Part shown: positions 10,524 through 21,624 of the stretch, piece after piece
Layout: each line of letters opens with the position of its first letter
Position numbering within the stretch: the first letter of the stretch is position 1
NCBI GenBank assembly: GCA_014621425.1
Contig: JAANBB010000004.1
Span: forward strand, 124,001 to 188,000
Length of the DNA: 64,000 nucleotides
From: Cylindrodendrum hubeiense
Taxonomy: Eukaryota > Ascomycota > Sordariomycetes > Hypocreales > Nectriaceae
Direction of reading: 5' to 3'
Program-made: the position numbers and the translations under genes
Notes under the pieces: generated by a model
Databases searched by the model: none
What the model was told of the DNA's origin: nothing
The model's input: only the letters and a program-made list of their open reading frames with translations

Positions 10524-12366
10524 GTTGATTGTAAGGAAGAGTGAGAGTCTGACCGGCAGATAAATAAGATAATTAAAACACTGATAGATGCGGAAGATTG
10601 CTTTAAGAACGTCTGTAGCTGCGTACTCGAATTGGATATGGAGAGGGAGTGGCCTCGTATATGTACTGGTAAATCTCGTCATAATATTCGACTCGGTCAT
10701 TAGGATCCAAAACGTCTCAGCCTCTTTGATCTAAATTTCGCATGACGACGATCGCTTAACTTTGAGACACATTACTTGGCGATGCGTCATCGTTGTGTCA
10801 CTGTGTGGCGTTTGTTGGAGAAATAAGACAAGTTCCGACTGCAACATCCCTGCGAAACGGACCGAACTCTACGGACAACATCAACTATGCTTAAAAGGCA
10901 TTGTGCATCTATTAGGTAATTATGTTCGAATCGTTTTGGTATGGTAGGGGATTTTACTTATGGACGGGAGTACTCTCGAGATCAGATAGCTTTAGGTAAC
11001 ACGATGTGTCAGCGCGTCGCGTTCACCACTTCCGTTTGTTTCAGGCCAACGATGTCGACGGTAATATCACTGCTGTTAACTTACCGTTAAGACTAGTACA
11101 TAATTACCTGAATTTCATTTGCGTTCTATTGTATGTCGCGTATTGGAATGAGGCATGAAGCGTAGAACATTCTGGTGTGCTGGGCCTAAGTCGATATTCA
11201 GCAAGAGACCGTTGTTTCGTCCAACCCATCGTTTTTTACTAACTTCTCGCAGCATACTTGTGATTGAACTCTTGCTTTGAGTATACTTTGAGTGTTTGTT
11301 CTTTAATTGTGCAATTTAATCTTGTAACGTTGCAGCTCGGTACCTTGACTTTTCCACAGGCATGATCATGTTCTCACCACCCAGTCCCGGAACACTTGGC
11401 TTGGCTACCGTCGTCGCGTCGACTTACAAGGATTTTGAATGCAAATCATCCATTTTCAAAGTCCGTTTCAGCCCTCCTTTGAAAACACTACAGCCATGGC
11501 TTGCACAGGTGACCAACCTGTGTTATTCTACAGATTTTCGATTAAAATAAAGAGGAACCTAGGATAACACCAGATAAATACTCTAAAGGCTAGTCAGTTA
11601 AAATCTTCCAACGTCAGCTGCTGGCAGTCCTAAAGGACGATTCAGGTGTCATTTTGTGTGGTTAGTAAGATCCCCGGAATGAGCTCGTGCTCTTGTCACA
11701 GCGGGGGCTCACATTCTGAGTTGGGATGGCAATTGATCCTGTAACAACCGTTACGCCAATATTACGCTTGATAATAAACTCTAAAATAGCTGTTGGAGTA
11801 GGCTGGGGTTACTCTAAGGCCCCAGCTCCAGCTGACAAGCGATGACAAATGCTGGAAAAAGGACCCAAGAATATCGACACGTAAGAGAATTCAGGGCCCA
11901 CTGTGAACCAAGACCACACCGGGATCATTCCTAGGCCCAAGGTGCCTCAGCTCGATCAGCTCGCGTTTCAGGGTTGCTTCAACCCCAAATGTGGAACGCT
12001 CGGCAATTCGTGCAATGTGCCATTTCGTATTCCCTCAAAAGCACAGACCAGATTACTTGTTGACTCTGGAACGCCCTGATTCGAAGTGAACGTGGTTGTT
12101 GTTAGGGATGTCCGACAAAACATCGGCTCTGGAACCTGTCACCTCACCTGTAACAGAAATGACAACATAGTTCCTTGCAAAAAGGAGGGAGAGAAAATGA
12201 GTCTCCTGTTTCGCACATTGTGACTGAAATATAAAGTCCGTCAGCTGCTCTGTACTCCAAGCGCTAGCCGAACCATCATCGCAGGTCGAGTAATACATCT
12301 CTTCACTAAAGTACTTACCCATTTGTCTTTACTTTTCTTCAATCGAATTAAGCGGATTTTCTCAAC
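10524..12366. other. Intergenic region between two secreted-protein genes
   Basis: About 1.84 kb between divergently transcribed small secreted-protein genes. It contains only short unconvincing frames. A minus-strand frame at 12053-12322 was examined and not accepted. Confidence 0.4.
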
Positions 12367-12721
12367 ATGCATCTTCGCACTATTCTCCTTTCCATCTCTA
12401 CCTTGGCCATTGGCCATGCTGCTGCAGGTAAGACATGCACCATCCACCTACTCTCATGGGTCTCGTGTCTCACTATTCGCAATACAAACAGCCTCAATCC
12501 GACGTGACAGCAGCGGATTCGGCGACTTCGCTAGTGGTGAAGGAAACGCTATTTTCGGAAATGCAGGAGCTCCATGCTCTGTTGGTAACGATGACGGCGA
12601 GTGCGATCAATTTGGACGATGCTCCCAGTTCATCCCACCGAATGAGCAATCCATTTTGAACCAGGGGAGGACAGTTGCTGAATGTACTGCAGGAGGGCAG
12701 ACGGGCACCTTAAAGTTGTAA
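12367..12721 (+). CDS. Small secreted protein with four cysteines
   Basis: A predicted 96-residue secreted protein with two exons, 12367-12427 and 12492-12721 (64-nt intron, GTAAGA donor). Exon 1 encodes a signal peptide, MHLRTILLSISTLAIGHAAA. Splicing continues with an SIRRDSSGFGDF segment carrying a dibasic Arg-Arg that could be a kexin-type processing site. The mature part is Gly/Asn/Ser-rich, with an N-glycine motif region (EGNAIFGNAGAPC) and four cysteines in a C-x8-C-x5-C-x22-C pattern, enough for two disulfides. No family was recognised. It is the second of three secreted-protein genes between 10 and 14.4 kb. Effector, surface or processed-peptide roles are all possible. Confidence 0.7.
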
Positions 12722-13206
12722 TATTGACCGAATAATACATAACCTTGAATACTGGATTCAAGGACTACAGAGGCGTTTCCTGGCGTGAAGTAAGCTTCAA
12801 GTTGAAAAGCCAATAAAATTTATAGTATTTCGCCTGGCCTCCCATTCCGAGAGTTCTGACTATGGTAGCGTTGGACTTGGCGTGTGCCAGCACCATATAG
12901 CAAACTGTAGCGAGGGCGTATTGGACCTGCTTGTCTAACCCAAGACTATACGCGGTACGTCGTTGACCGAATCTTGATATCGTAGCCGGCGGAAGTATTT
13001 CATTGACAGCAATTGAAGCAACTCCAGCATGCATCAATGGGCAAGAACGAAACACATTCGCCTGAAATCCTCCGTGTGAACTCAGGCAGGTTTATCACTC
13101 ACGCCAACGAACGTCTGGACCGTCATGACAGATTGCGATTTAGCCCGTAAATAGTGACTAGTTTGTTACGAGAACGTTGTAGTTGACAGTCATAGCCTGT
13201 TCCGCC
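12722..13206. other. Intergenic region between convergent secreted-protein genes
   Basis: About 485 bp. A 96-codon minus-strand frame here (12765-13055) has no recognisable features and would sit in the 3' region of both neighbours, so it is not annotated as a gene. Confidence 0.45.
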
Positions 13207-14364
13207 TCAAGGACCTCCAGCACGACCAGTCTTGTCCCAGTACTGATCTCCCTGCGAGCGGCATGTTCCTACAACACAATAGTAGCCACCACCGCGGTTC
13301 TGGTCGTTAGGTGAATACATAACATAAGGATCCCCGTCATCGGAATTCGGACCACATGTATTGAATACGTAATTCTGAACAGTATCTAAAATATTGTTAG
13401 TCGTTGTTCTGTTTTCATTGGGGGATGTTACCGTACAGGCAGTATGAGCCGTGTTATACCAGATACAAAGTGTCTCTCCTGGGCCACCAGTGCAGGTGTA
13501 TGTATTTCCAGTAGTCCAGGATACAGAGACACTGAAGCCAGCAGAAATCCAGCCAGCAGCACTAGCATCAGAGCTCCATCCGATTGTAAAAGATTTACTC
13601 TGCATGCTGCCAACAGAACAAGATTGGGCATTGCTACAAGAGATAGTTTCCTAAGAAAAAGAGTAAGTAAGGCTATAAAGACAGAACCATGCAATACAAT
13701 AGTAGTATGGCAAGGCAATAGGTCGACGATGGCGAAGAGGAAAATACATACAGAAAGCTGCTTGTGGAGGAAGTTTTGGTGTGGATTTCCTTGGAAATTA
13801 TTAGAAGATGGCACTCGAGTCGAGTCAGATTAAATACATACCGTCTCCAATAACCTTAATCGATGGGGCCCAGCTGCAGTACTGTCTTTCGTCGAGATCG
13901 GAGGAGTCTCGTCTGTGAGCAGAATGCATGCCATAACTTAGGTCTCGAGCGCGAAGCGAGTGGAACACGGTGTAAGACTCCTCATCCTCAAAACAGTCGG
14001 ATACATCGCCTTTGGAGAATTTCTCAGCAGACCAGGTAATCTTTGAGCATTGAACGATAGCATGGTCCGGGTTGAACGTCTTAGAGCATTCTGGTCCACC
14101 CGAGAAATCAGGATTGGTGTGGATTAGAAAGCTTTCATCGCCGACGGTGAAGTTTCCATACCCATCGTCACTAACGTCCGAGAAGTCAATGGGTATGTCA
14201 GCGTCGATGAGGCTGCCACAGGCCTCTGCAAGCAAATCTCCGGTCTCTGCGTTGTACACGCCCAATGCAGAAATGTTTGAAGACTTCTCAAGACGCCAAG
14301 CGATCTGGACGTCAATTGCAGCGACTGCAGTGATAAAAGATGTTAATGCAAAAAGGCAGTGCAT
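13207..14364 (-). CDS. Secreted two-part cysteine-rich protein, function unknown
   Basis: A predicted 334-residue secreted protein. Exons are 13842-14364, 13752-13789 and 13207-13650. The 38-nt middle exon is needed to keep frame: it joins IKVIGDG to NPHQNFLHKQLS and then to ETISCSNAQSC, using CTAATAA/CAAG and GTATGT signals. The signal peptide is MHCLFALTSFITAVAA. The N-terminal part (about residues 17-150) has paired cysteines and acidic stretches. A basic HRRDSSDLDERQYC segment around residues 150-165 looks like a processing region. The C-terminal part is Ser/Thr/Gly/Tyr-rich, with repeated short beta-like segments and about ten cysteines, ending in a Gly-Gly-Pro tail. This suggests a pro-region followed by a secreted beta-rich domain. 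I do not recognise the family. Confidence 0.72.
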
Positions 14365-16366
14365 GTTGTAAGTATGGAGAAGAAGGTAATGTTGTGGAAT
14401 AAAGGGGAGTGATGGCTTACTATGACGAGACCTTTGAACCTTATATCTTTTTGTTTGCTTTCCCCAGGGTCTGAGCAAAGGGTGATAAACGGGAAGCTCA
14501 AATGTAAAGTTGATCCTCCGTTCAAAAATCAAGGCGATGGTTATAATGCTGCCTGGAAGTCCACAGGGCTGGAGATCCTACCTTCATCCTTATGCAATTG
14601 AGTGTGGTCTGAGGGTGCACGTTGCAGGGTTGGTGATTCGCCCACGGTAGCTTGACTCTGTGACGCTACGGCATTCACGGCAGGTGGAGATCCATCCAAC
14701 AAACGCAGCAAAACCTGTTAGCGCAGTGGAACCATGAGATGGGATGTTATAACCACGCCGCAGCCGATCCTTCGAACAATCAGTGCTACTGTCTTCGCTG
14801 AAACAAAGGAAGGAAATGGAGCTGCAGTCCCTCCAATAATCCCTTCGTATTTATGCTTATGCGAGGGTCTCCGCTGCAGGGGTCATCAGCCCTGCAGCCA
14901 AATACATGCTGGCGTCGAACCGAAGCAACGTACGTAAAGACGCCCGGATAGCTAAACCCCTCACGCAACATACGATAGCTACACCACCATTCAAAACTTA
15001 TGTACACAATGTTAGTGGTAATATGACAAGCGATGATCTTAGCCAGCATTTATTAAGCTCCGTTATATTTGATCATTTATTCAGTGGAGTACTATCTGAT
15101 GAGGTGATAATTGTTAGTATGTTTTACTGACGAGTGCCTTCATTGGCAGTTTGCGACATGGTAGGTACACGAAGAGGCAGCTTTATTTCGCTTATTGGAT
15201 TCGAGAAAATCCAATCGGGCGAGAGGTCGACATATCCTAGCTCGGGCATGGTTGAAAATGGGTAATACTCCCGTGACAGACAAGGGTGGCGGCAAATGGA
15301 AGGTCGAAGAGATTATTTACCCTAATTGGAAACGGCAAGGCCGATGGAAGGATCCCACGACCTGCAAGGTACTGTACAGGGGGTAGTGATATCCAAGGCT
15401 GAGGCATCAGAAAGGAAACACAAAGGGATGATATCTAATCTTTAGTACATGCGCGGATGAAAGCTATCACTACTCGACTAGCTTCATTAAAGAGGCTAAG
15501 GATGAATCTGAGACTAGGATTTCTCTTCATTTCTCCAAATTGTATGGATTAGTTAACCGAAAACAGTCCTCTTTATGTAGCCCCTGCTTCAGATTATACC
15601 GTGATATTTGAGTCTCATGCTGTCCAAAAGACTAATATCCTTGCGAGTTTCCACAAATAATTGACCATAAATTCAAGCCTCTCAACTTATCAACTGCATC
15701 CGGAGTAAGATGCCTGTATTAAATCACTCGCGCAATCTTTTGCGGAGCAAATTACACCTACAAGGGGTGGGATTCGCGTGGTGGTTTGGGGCAGTTGCCG
15801 ACGGCGCGCAATGGGACACACCAGCTTGTTCCTGATTGGCGCTGAACAGTTGCTCTAAGTCATCCCTGTCATTTCTATTCTGGCCCGTTCCGAAATTCCC
15901 CTACTTAGTTATCAGGGAGAGAATTAGGGCCAATCGTGCAACTAGCATTTGGCTGAATCATGCATGTTTTGTCTAGCTAGGGGGGTGGTGGTGGATGGCA
16001 AGGTGAGGTTGACAGTTTGAGGCGGATTGAGACGGCTTGGGTGGCTCATGTTACTTATTCTTGTAGTGTATATTGCCATTATCTCAGCTCCCCGCTTCTT
16101 ATGCCTTTATCAGTCTGCTTGCAACGGCATAATAGCATTATCCCAATACCAGGACTATCATCCTTTGGCCCACACGAATTATCTGACAGATGGCTAGCAG
16201 CTTCAATTCAATCCATCTTGTAGCCAACATCAACGGGCTATTCCATTCCACTCCATCATCAACCTGCCCAGCCGCCGCCCGCCCAGCAATATCTGAGATA
16301 GCTTCTCATTAATAGAGAAACCAGCTCCTACCATTGTGTACCACGTTGCTCAATCTGGACTGTACC
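14365..16366. other. Intergenic region, no supported gene
   Basis: About 2.0 kb between divergent genes (the secreted protein on minus, the F-box gene on plus). Only short frames without motifs were found. It presumably contains both promoters. Confidence 0.4.
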
Positions 16367-17663
16367 ATGGCTCAACGAGTGGGCGGGGACACTTCCCAGG
16401 AAGTGAGTTGGATGACCATCCCCCGAGGTTTCATATAGACAAGCTCACTAATTCAAGCTTTAGGTCCTCTCAATTGGCCTCAACTCGATGCCGTCAGAGA
16501 TTAAGCGGATGATCTGCGAAAATCTCTGCGACCATTGCACCGATTCCCTCGCCGTTATTTCGTCTTCTTTCGACCCAATCAGCCGGAAGCCACTATACCA
16601 GCTATGCCTCACATCTCAGTCACTGCGAGATGTTGCACAACCAATCCTCCATCACCTTTTCTCACATACCCATAGGGATGTATGGAAGAGTGTATTTCCA
16701 TTTGCAAGAACAGTACGGGAGCATGACCGCCTGGCAGTCCACGTTCGGTGTATACTACGTGTCCGCCCAAATGCCGAGAAGTCTTGTCCATCACCCGCCC
16801 CAGAGTCGCCAACGATGAAAGATCATGACGACGAACTCTATCGCTGCCTTATCATTAACATATTGACACACACCAGAGCCATCAATGCTCTCAGCATGGA
16901 ACTGGGTGAGCACTTGAGTACGAGGGGTATTGAACTACCCCAGTTGAAATTTTTGAATCTTGAAATAGGTCCATATGCCATCCACTCAGATCCAATGGAT
17001 GAGATGGCTAGGGGTTTTCTGTTCACTGCACCAAACATCAAGGTACTCGGTTTGGCCGATTGGCCCATGACTGGATCTACATGTCAAGATGTTGTGCATG
17101 CGATGCCTCAGATCGAGACCATCGATATTCACGCCGCTTATAGGAGCCCGGCATATGACGACTTTGAGGTTCTTACACGAGGATTACCAAATCTCACTAC
17201 TCTCTCCCTGATCGGCCACCTATCAGATCGGGAGTTTCTGTGGCAGCTGCTCCCACGCAAGGATGGACTGAGGGACATCAAAATTTGGAACGCCTCAATC
17301 GACTTCGGCTTGTTAGTCCAATTCACAAATCTCAAACGCCTCCAACTTGTCTGCAATATCGAGAATATTCCCCATGACGACAATGATGCGACTGATAATA
17401 CTTTACCCATACACCTTACCCAATCTTTGGAGTATCTATGTTTGAATCAAACCAATGAAGATAAATTGTCTCTTGCACGTCTAATTAGGAGGTTAAGCCA
17501 CAGACTCTCGGATTACAAGAGACTGAAAGTTGTGGAACAAGGCGCATACAGCGGGTTTCAGAACAGCCGAGAATGGGAACAGATCACCGCCATTGTTCGC
17601 CCAGAAGATATAAGAGAAAACTTCCATAAAGCAGGAGTGAGGACGATGAGTGTCCAAATTTAG
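16367..17663 (+). CDS. F-box / leucine-rich-repeat-like protein
   Basis: A 411-residue protein likely to act as a substrate adaptor of an SCF ubiquitin ligase. Exons are 16367-16402 and 16464-17663 (61-nt intron, CTAAT branch site). The short first exon adds MAQRVGGDTSQE. The junction leads to SIGLNSMPSEIKRMICENLC, an F-box-like start (Leu-x-x-MP-x-E-I-x-x-x-I), around residues 17-32, followed by a LCLTSQSLRDVAQPILHHLF helix typical of the F-box C-terminal half. The rest has irregular leucine-rich segments (LPQLKFLNLEI, LPNLTTLSLIG, FTNLKRLQLVC, SLEYLCLN) at roughly 30-60 residue spacing. Many divergent paralogues exist in filamentous fungi; the target is unknown. Confidence 0.8.
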
Positions 17664-18350
17664 ATAGATTTAATTCATGGGCAATATAGACGGACAAAGG
17701 CATAATTCTTGACAGCGAGGAGGTCCTGTGTAGATTCCAACTTGCAGAACTTAGTCTCTATCTTGACTTTCTCATCAGCTTTGTTCGTAGTTGTGCGGTG
17801 AGTCACGCGTATTGACGTTTTTATGTGCATCCAGCATGTTTGAGCTGGGATTTGGCTATTTGTCCCTTTACCGCAATAATGCACCTTTATTGACTACACT
17901 CTGTCTATAATTATCATCATCGCCACAATGTCTTATAGGATAGTAAGTTCAGCTTTAGCGAGGTTAGGCGCCATTGTAGTCAAGAAGTGAGAGAGTGAAG
18001 GGCGATCGCTGAAGGCTATCAATTTGATTTTGGCAAAAGTGTTCATCCGACTCGACAACCTCGTGCCGACTATTTCCACGAGCAGTATCCTGTATTCGAC
18101 AAACGCAAACGCTGTTAACCCGGGATTTGCATAAACTTTACACGCTAACTACCTTGGGATATTAGTAGGAAGTCGGAGGATATACTATACTACAACCCCA
18201 ACTATGATCCCAACTAAATATCCCGGTATCATCCACAACAATCCTACATAGCTTGGTAAGTTATACACTCCTGGTCATCGGGTCAAATCCTATGAAGCTA
18301 GGTACATCCTGGATATATCATATCAGCGAAGCTTTTTGTGTTGACAGCCG
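17664..18350. other. Intergenic region between convergent genes
   Basis: About 690 bp. A GTCAGT sequence lies near the 3' end of the neighbouring regulator and leaves its last codons slightly uncertain. No gene is supported. Confidence 0.4.
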
Positions 18351-20654
18351 TTATACAGGCCGAAGGCTACTGACCAGCGAATCAAACTGCATCCATGTCG
18401 CAATATCAGCTGGCGCACTGCCAAACTCTTCGCCGCTTGCATTTGGAAATGGTATTCGGACACCGATAATACTGGCATACTCTGCGGCCACGGCATTCAT
18501 GTGACTAGCTGTCAAGCTCTCCGCAGATGGGCTAGGTCGGCCTTCGACATGCCTCAGAGCCTCGAGTCGTAGTTCTTCTAGCACAACGCAGTAACGTGCG
18601 ACAAGAGAGCCAGATTCAGTGAACGTCGACAATTGTGCCTGGCATTTTGTTGCGGCATCCAGGTACTTCCGGTACGTATCGGGTGGTGACAATGCTTTCT
18701 GGATAGTATAGACGTAAAGTACAGCAGCGGCAGAGAATCCGTAGTAGCAAGTACCCTATACCAGTTGTATCAGCTTCGCGGACAATTACTAGAGTAACCC
18801 TCTATCAAGTGTAAAAACCTACCCAGAATGATTTAAACATTGATCCAGACTGAAACATCTGAGTCATCCTATCGACGATGCATAACGCTGCCTGCAAGCA
18901 GTCAATCACACTAGCTTCCATCTGCGTTTTGTACTTGCTGGTAGCCATTCCAGTATCATCATACTGCAGCTTGACGAAGTTTTTTAACAGGAGGGGACGG
19001 CAGGTCAAGATGACGGCGTGCCAATATGTAAAGTTGAGTACATCTCGCTGTCGTTGAAATATGTGAATCAAGGGCGCCGAGCACTCGTTGTTCACCTGTA
19101 GGAAGCTTGGTATTTCATCCCGCCATGTGTTTAAAAGTTGGGAATAACGTGTTGCCAAGGCACATTGATCACCGGTAGATACCGCTCGGATTGAGTAGAG
19201 GTCGCGAAGAATTAGGCTTAAAATGCGATGAAGCCTGCTTGTGGTCAGTATTTTCCCACTCTATACTAATATCTGTTACATTACCTATAGTATGCAACGG
19301 GAGCAAGCATAGTGGAGTAATTGTAAGAATGTTGAGAGGCGAGCAAGCTAGTCGTCGGTTCGCCATCCTCAGCACTGGACGGTAGTTCTTGGTCAATATC
19401 CTCGTCATGGAATATCCTAGGCCGCCCAAGTGTAAGACTGAGATGGGTATCAAGGCAGTAGGCACTCCAAAATGTTCTGCGGCTGCAGTCGATATCGATG
19501 TGACTAGAGCTGCTGTTGAGACTCCTCGATTGCTTCCGATGGAGCCCTAGTGCGAGAGCTAGACGGGCTGCAGTTCCAAACAAACCCCAACAGTGATTCA
19601 TCCGGGACCGTGAGAGTAGCCAGAAGCACTGGTATAGCCGGGCTTGAACACTGGCGAGACTGACCGTGCCCCGTTCTTTGGAGAGCTGGTAGTCAGCTGC
19701 AAGGAAGTACCGGATGCTACACCATGCTATTAAACGCATGGTCAGGAACCGGGAAACGAGTTAAGTGAAGCAGACGAACCTCGCATCATCACTGGTAGCA
19801 CGATCATCCAGAGGCATGTGTTCCTGGGCCATAGCAAAAATAATCCAAATAATGGCGCGGCGAGCAGGGGCATATTCCGAGTTTCTCATAGAGCCCATTG
19901 TTTTGTGAAATTCTTGGAGCCATTCCTCAATCATGGGCCGATGGAGAATTCGGTCAATGGGGATTGTAAACTCGAAGAACTTTTGCACAAGCTTGAAGGA
20001 ATCTTCAATAGACACCATAACAGAAGGAGTTGGATCATACTCGGCGAGTGGAGCATCGCCAAAGGTGAAGGTAGACGAGGTGTGATCACCAGAGTGGAGA
20101 CTTTTCCGGACCCTAGCTAGAAACGAGAGGCCAGAAGCTGGGCCAACATAGTGTCCTTGAAGATCCGTAATGGGCTCTGGTGATGCCCTTGAAGGATTCT
20201 CTCTGGCAGCCGGTTCGACCAAGCTAAAGCCTTCTCCCACCGGCTCTAGTGGCCGCTGGTTGGAGCAGTCCGTATTTGCATCTGGATTGCTGTCCAAGGC
20301 CTGCTGAACGGTGTCTGTTGACGATAGATCATTGGACACGGTCATATGGGGCCTCCGTCCGCGGTTATAGGGAGCGGCATAGATACAGTTTGTAGAATCC
20401 CTGATGCAAATGCCGCATGGCTGTGTCCCTGTACAACGAACTTTTCTCCTGCGTTGGCCAGCATAGAGATCAGGATCCAATCTGTTAAACCAGTCTGGGA
20501 GGATTGTATCAGCTTACCTCTTGCAACGGTCACAAGCACGTGAAACTCGGAGTCGCCGGCGCTGCCCAAAGGGCACGGCGGGACCTGAGATATCGCAATC
20601 GGCAGTCAAGTCATGGAATTGCCTGGCCGGGCCGAAGTCGACATCTGCATCCAT
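18351..20654 (-). CDS. Zn(II)2Cys6 transcription factor with Fungal_trans domain
   Basis: A five-exon regulator of about 684 residues: exons 20518-20654, 19780-20448, 19285-19716, 18823-19234 and 18351-18755. Splicing rebuilds ACDRCKRRKVRC...PCGICIRDSTNC, with cysteines at 41, 44, 51, 57, 60 and 67 (C-x2-C-x6-C-x5-C-x2-C-x6-C). The first intron falls within the cluster. The centre carries the Fungal_trans signature: YQCFWLLSRSRMNHCWGLFGTAARLALALGLHRK is readable as consecutive shorter blocks, followed by RRTFWSAYCLDTHLSLTLGRP-type text. The second intron has a weak GTTCGT donor. I chose the ATG at 20654 because its context (A at -3, G at +4) is better than that of the in-frame ATG at 20675. 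The stop at 18351 could move if a further 3' intron exists. Target pathway unknown. Confidence 0.86.
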
Positions 20655-20675
20655 GATTCCCTGGATCCCGAGCAT

Positions 20676-21624
20676 AAAGGAGCCTGCAGACGGGTCCCAA
20701 AGCTTGGAGTATGGAGCGGAACGGAAACCGGGTCATTTGCAGCTCGGACGGATGCTCCCTTCGGCTACGTGGATGAACCAACTTTTGTTGCTTCGGAAGC
20801 TTAGCGGCTGCGGAACCCCGCGCATGGGAATACTTCCACGGGCATCGTTTTCGGCTAAGTAGAGACACAATTTACGGGACTAATCCCTTCTGATACAAAA
20901 GCGGCACAGCCCAGGAAAGGAACTGCTATTGCCGAAAGTAGTCTGTGTGCTAGAGGTGTAGGGTGGGGTGTTGGTACGCTGTATCGGGTTAAAGCAGGGC
21001 GAGGTGTACTCAACTGCGGGATAGCATATTAGATTGCAACCAGAAAAAAAAGGCTACAAAATAGGGAATAACTCATCTCATGCCGATCAGTGAGGGGAAA
21101 ATAAGCTTGAGGGGAGGTTCTGGTTGGCGGAATATCTCACAATGATCCATGCCATGTTCCACAAGTCAGCCGCCTGACGTTTGCTGAGGGTAGCTTTTCC
21201 GGATTGAGCACCCTTGAACGGCTATCTCGGAAAACTGCAAGTGTGGAGCTTTATCAGAGCTCTCATTCGACCTTTCTGTTCCGTTCATTGACGCGACCGT
21301 AGCACCTAGTTACATTTTCACTGTGAGCGCGTTTCTTTGATGCATTCGCAAGCGGAAGGTCATTCATGGATTCTACAATGAAGCAGTGTCGCAATATTCT
21401 CGGCAACAACTATGCAATGTGGTTCATCTTATGGGTGAGAGAATTAAATGCGGAGAATCCTTTTTTATCCTGAACAAGGAGCTGCTATGACACCGCGCAC
21501 TGGTCAAGTCGGCGCCTATAAAGATAACGATTATCTATCTCACTCAACAAGATACGATAACCCGCATACGCTTTTACTTTCCTCGGCTTTTTATTAGTCA
21601 TAACTTGAATAGAATAGTCTCAAT
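20676..21624. other. Intergenic region between divergent regulator and glycosidase
   Basis: About 950 bp shared by the minus-strand regulator and the plus-strand GH35-like gene. It holds a candidate TATA box for the latter. The head-to-head arrangement makes the regulator a candidate controller of the glycosidase, but no binding site was identified. Confidence 0.45.
21517..21524 (+). promoter_or_regulatory. TATA box of the GH35-like glycosidase gene
   Basis: TATAAAGA, about 108 nt upstream of the ATG at 21625. Confidence 0.4.

Noticed and set aside
12053..12322. Minus-strand frame of 89 codons with plausible splice signals nearby
   Set aside because: It contains several donor- and acceptor-like strings, but no combination gives a signal peptide or recognisable domain, and it lies in the promoter of the divergent 12367 gene.
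12765..13055. 96-codon minus-strand frame
   Set aside because: It lies between the 3' ends of two secreted-protein genes, with no motif, start context or splice continuation.
18253..18504. Possible extra 3' exon of the five-exon regulator
   Set aside because: A GTCAGT donor-like string exists just before the stop, but no acceptor yields a convincing continuation, so the simple stop at 18351 was kept.
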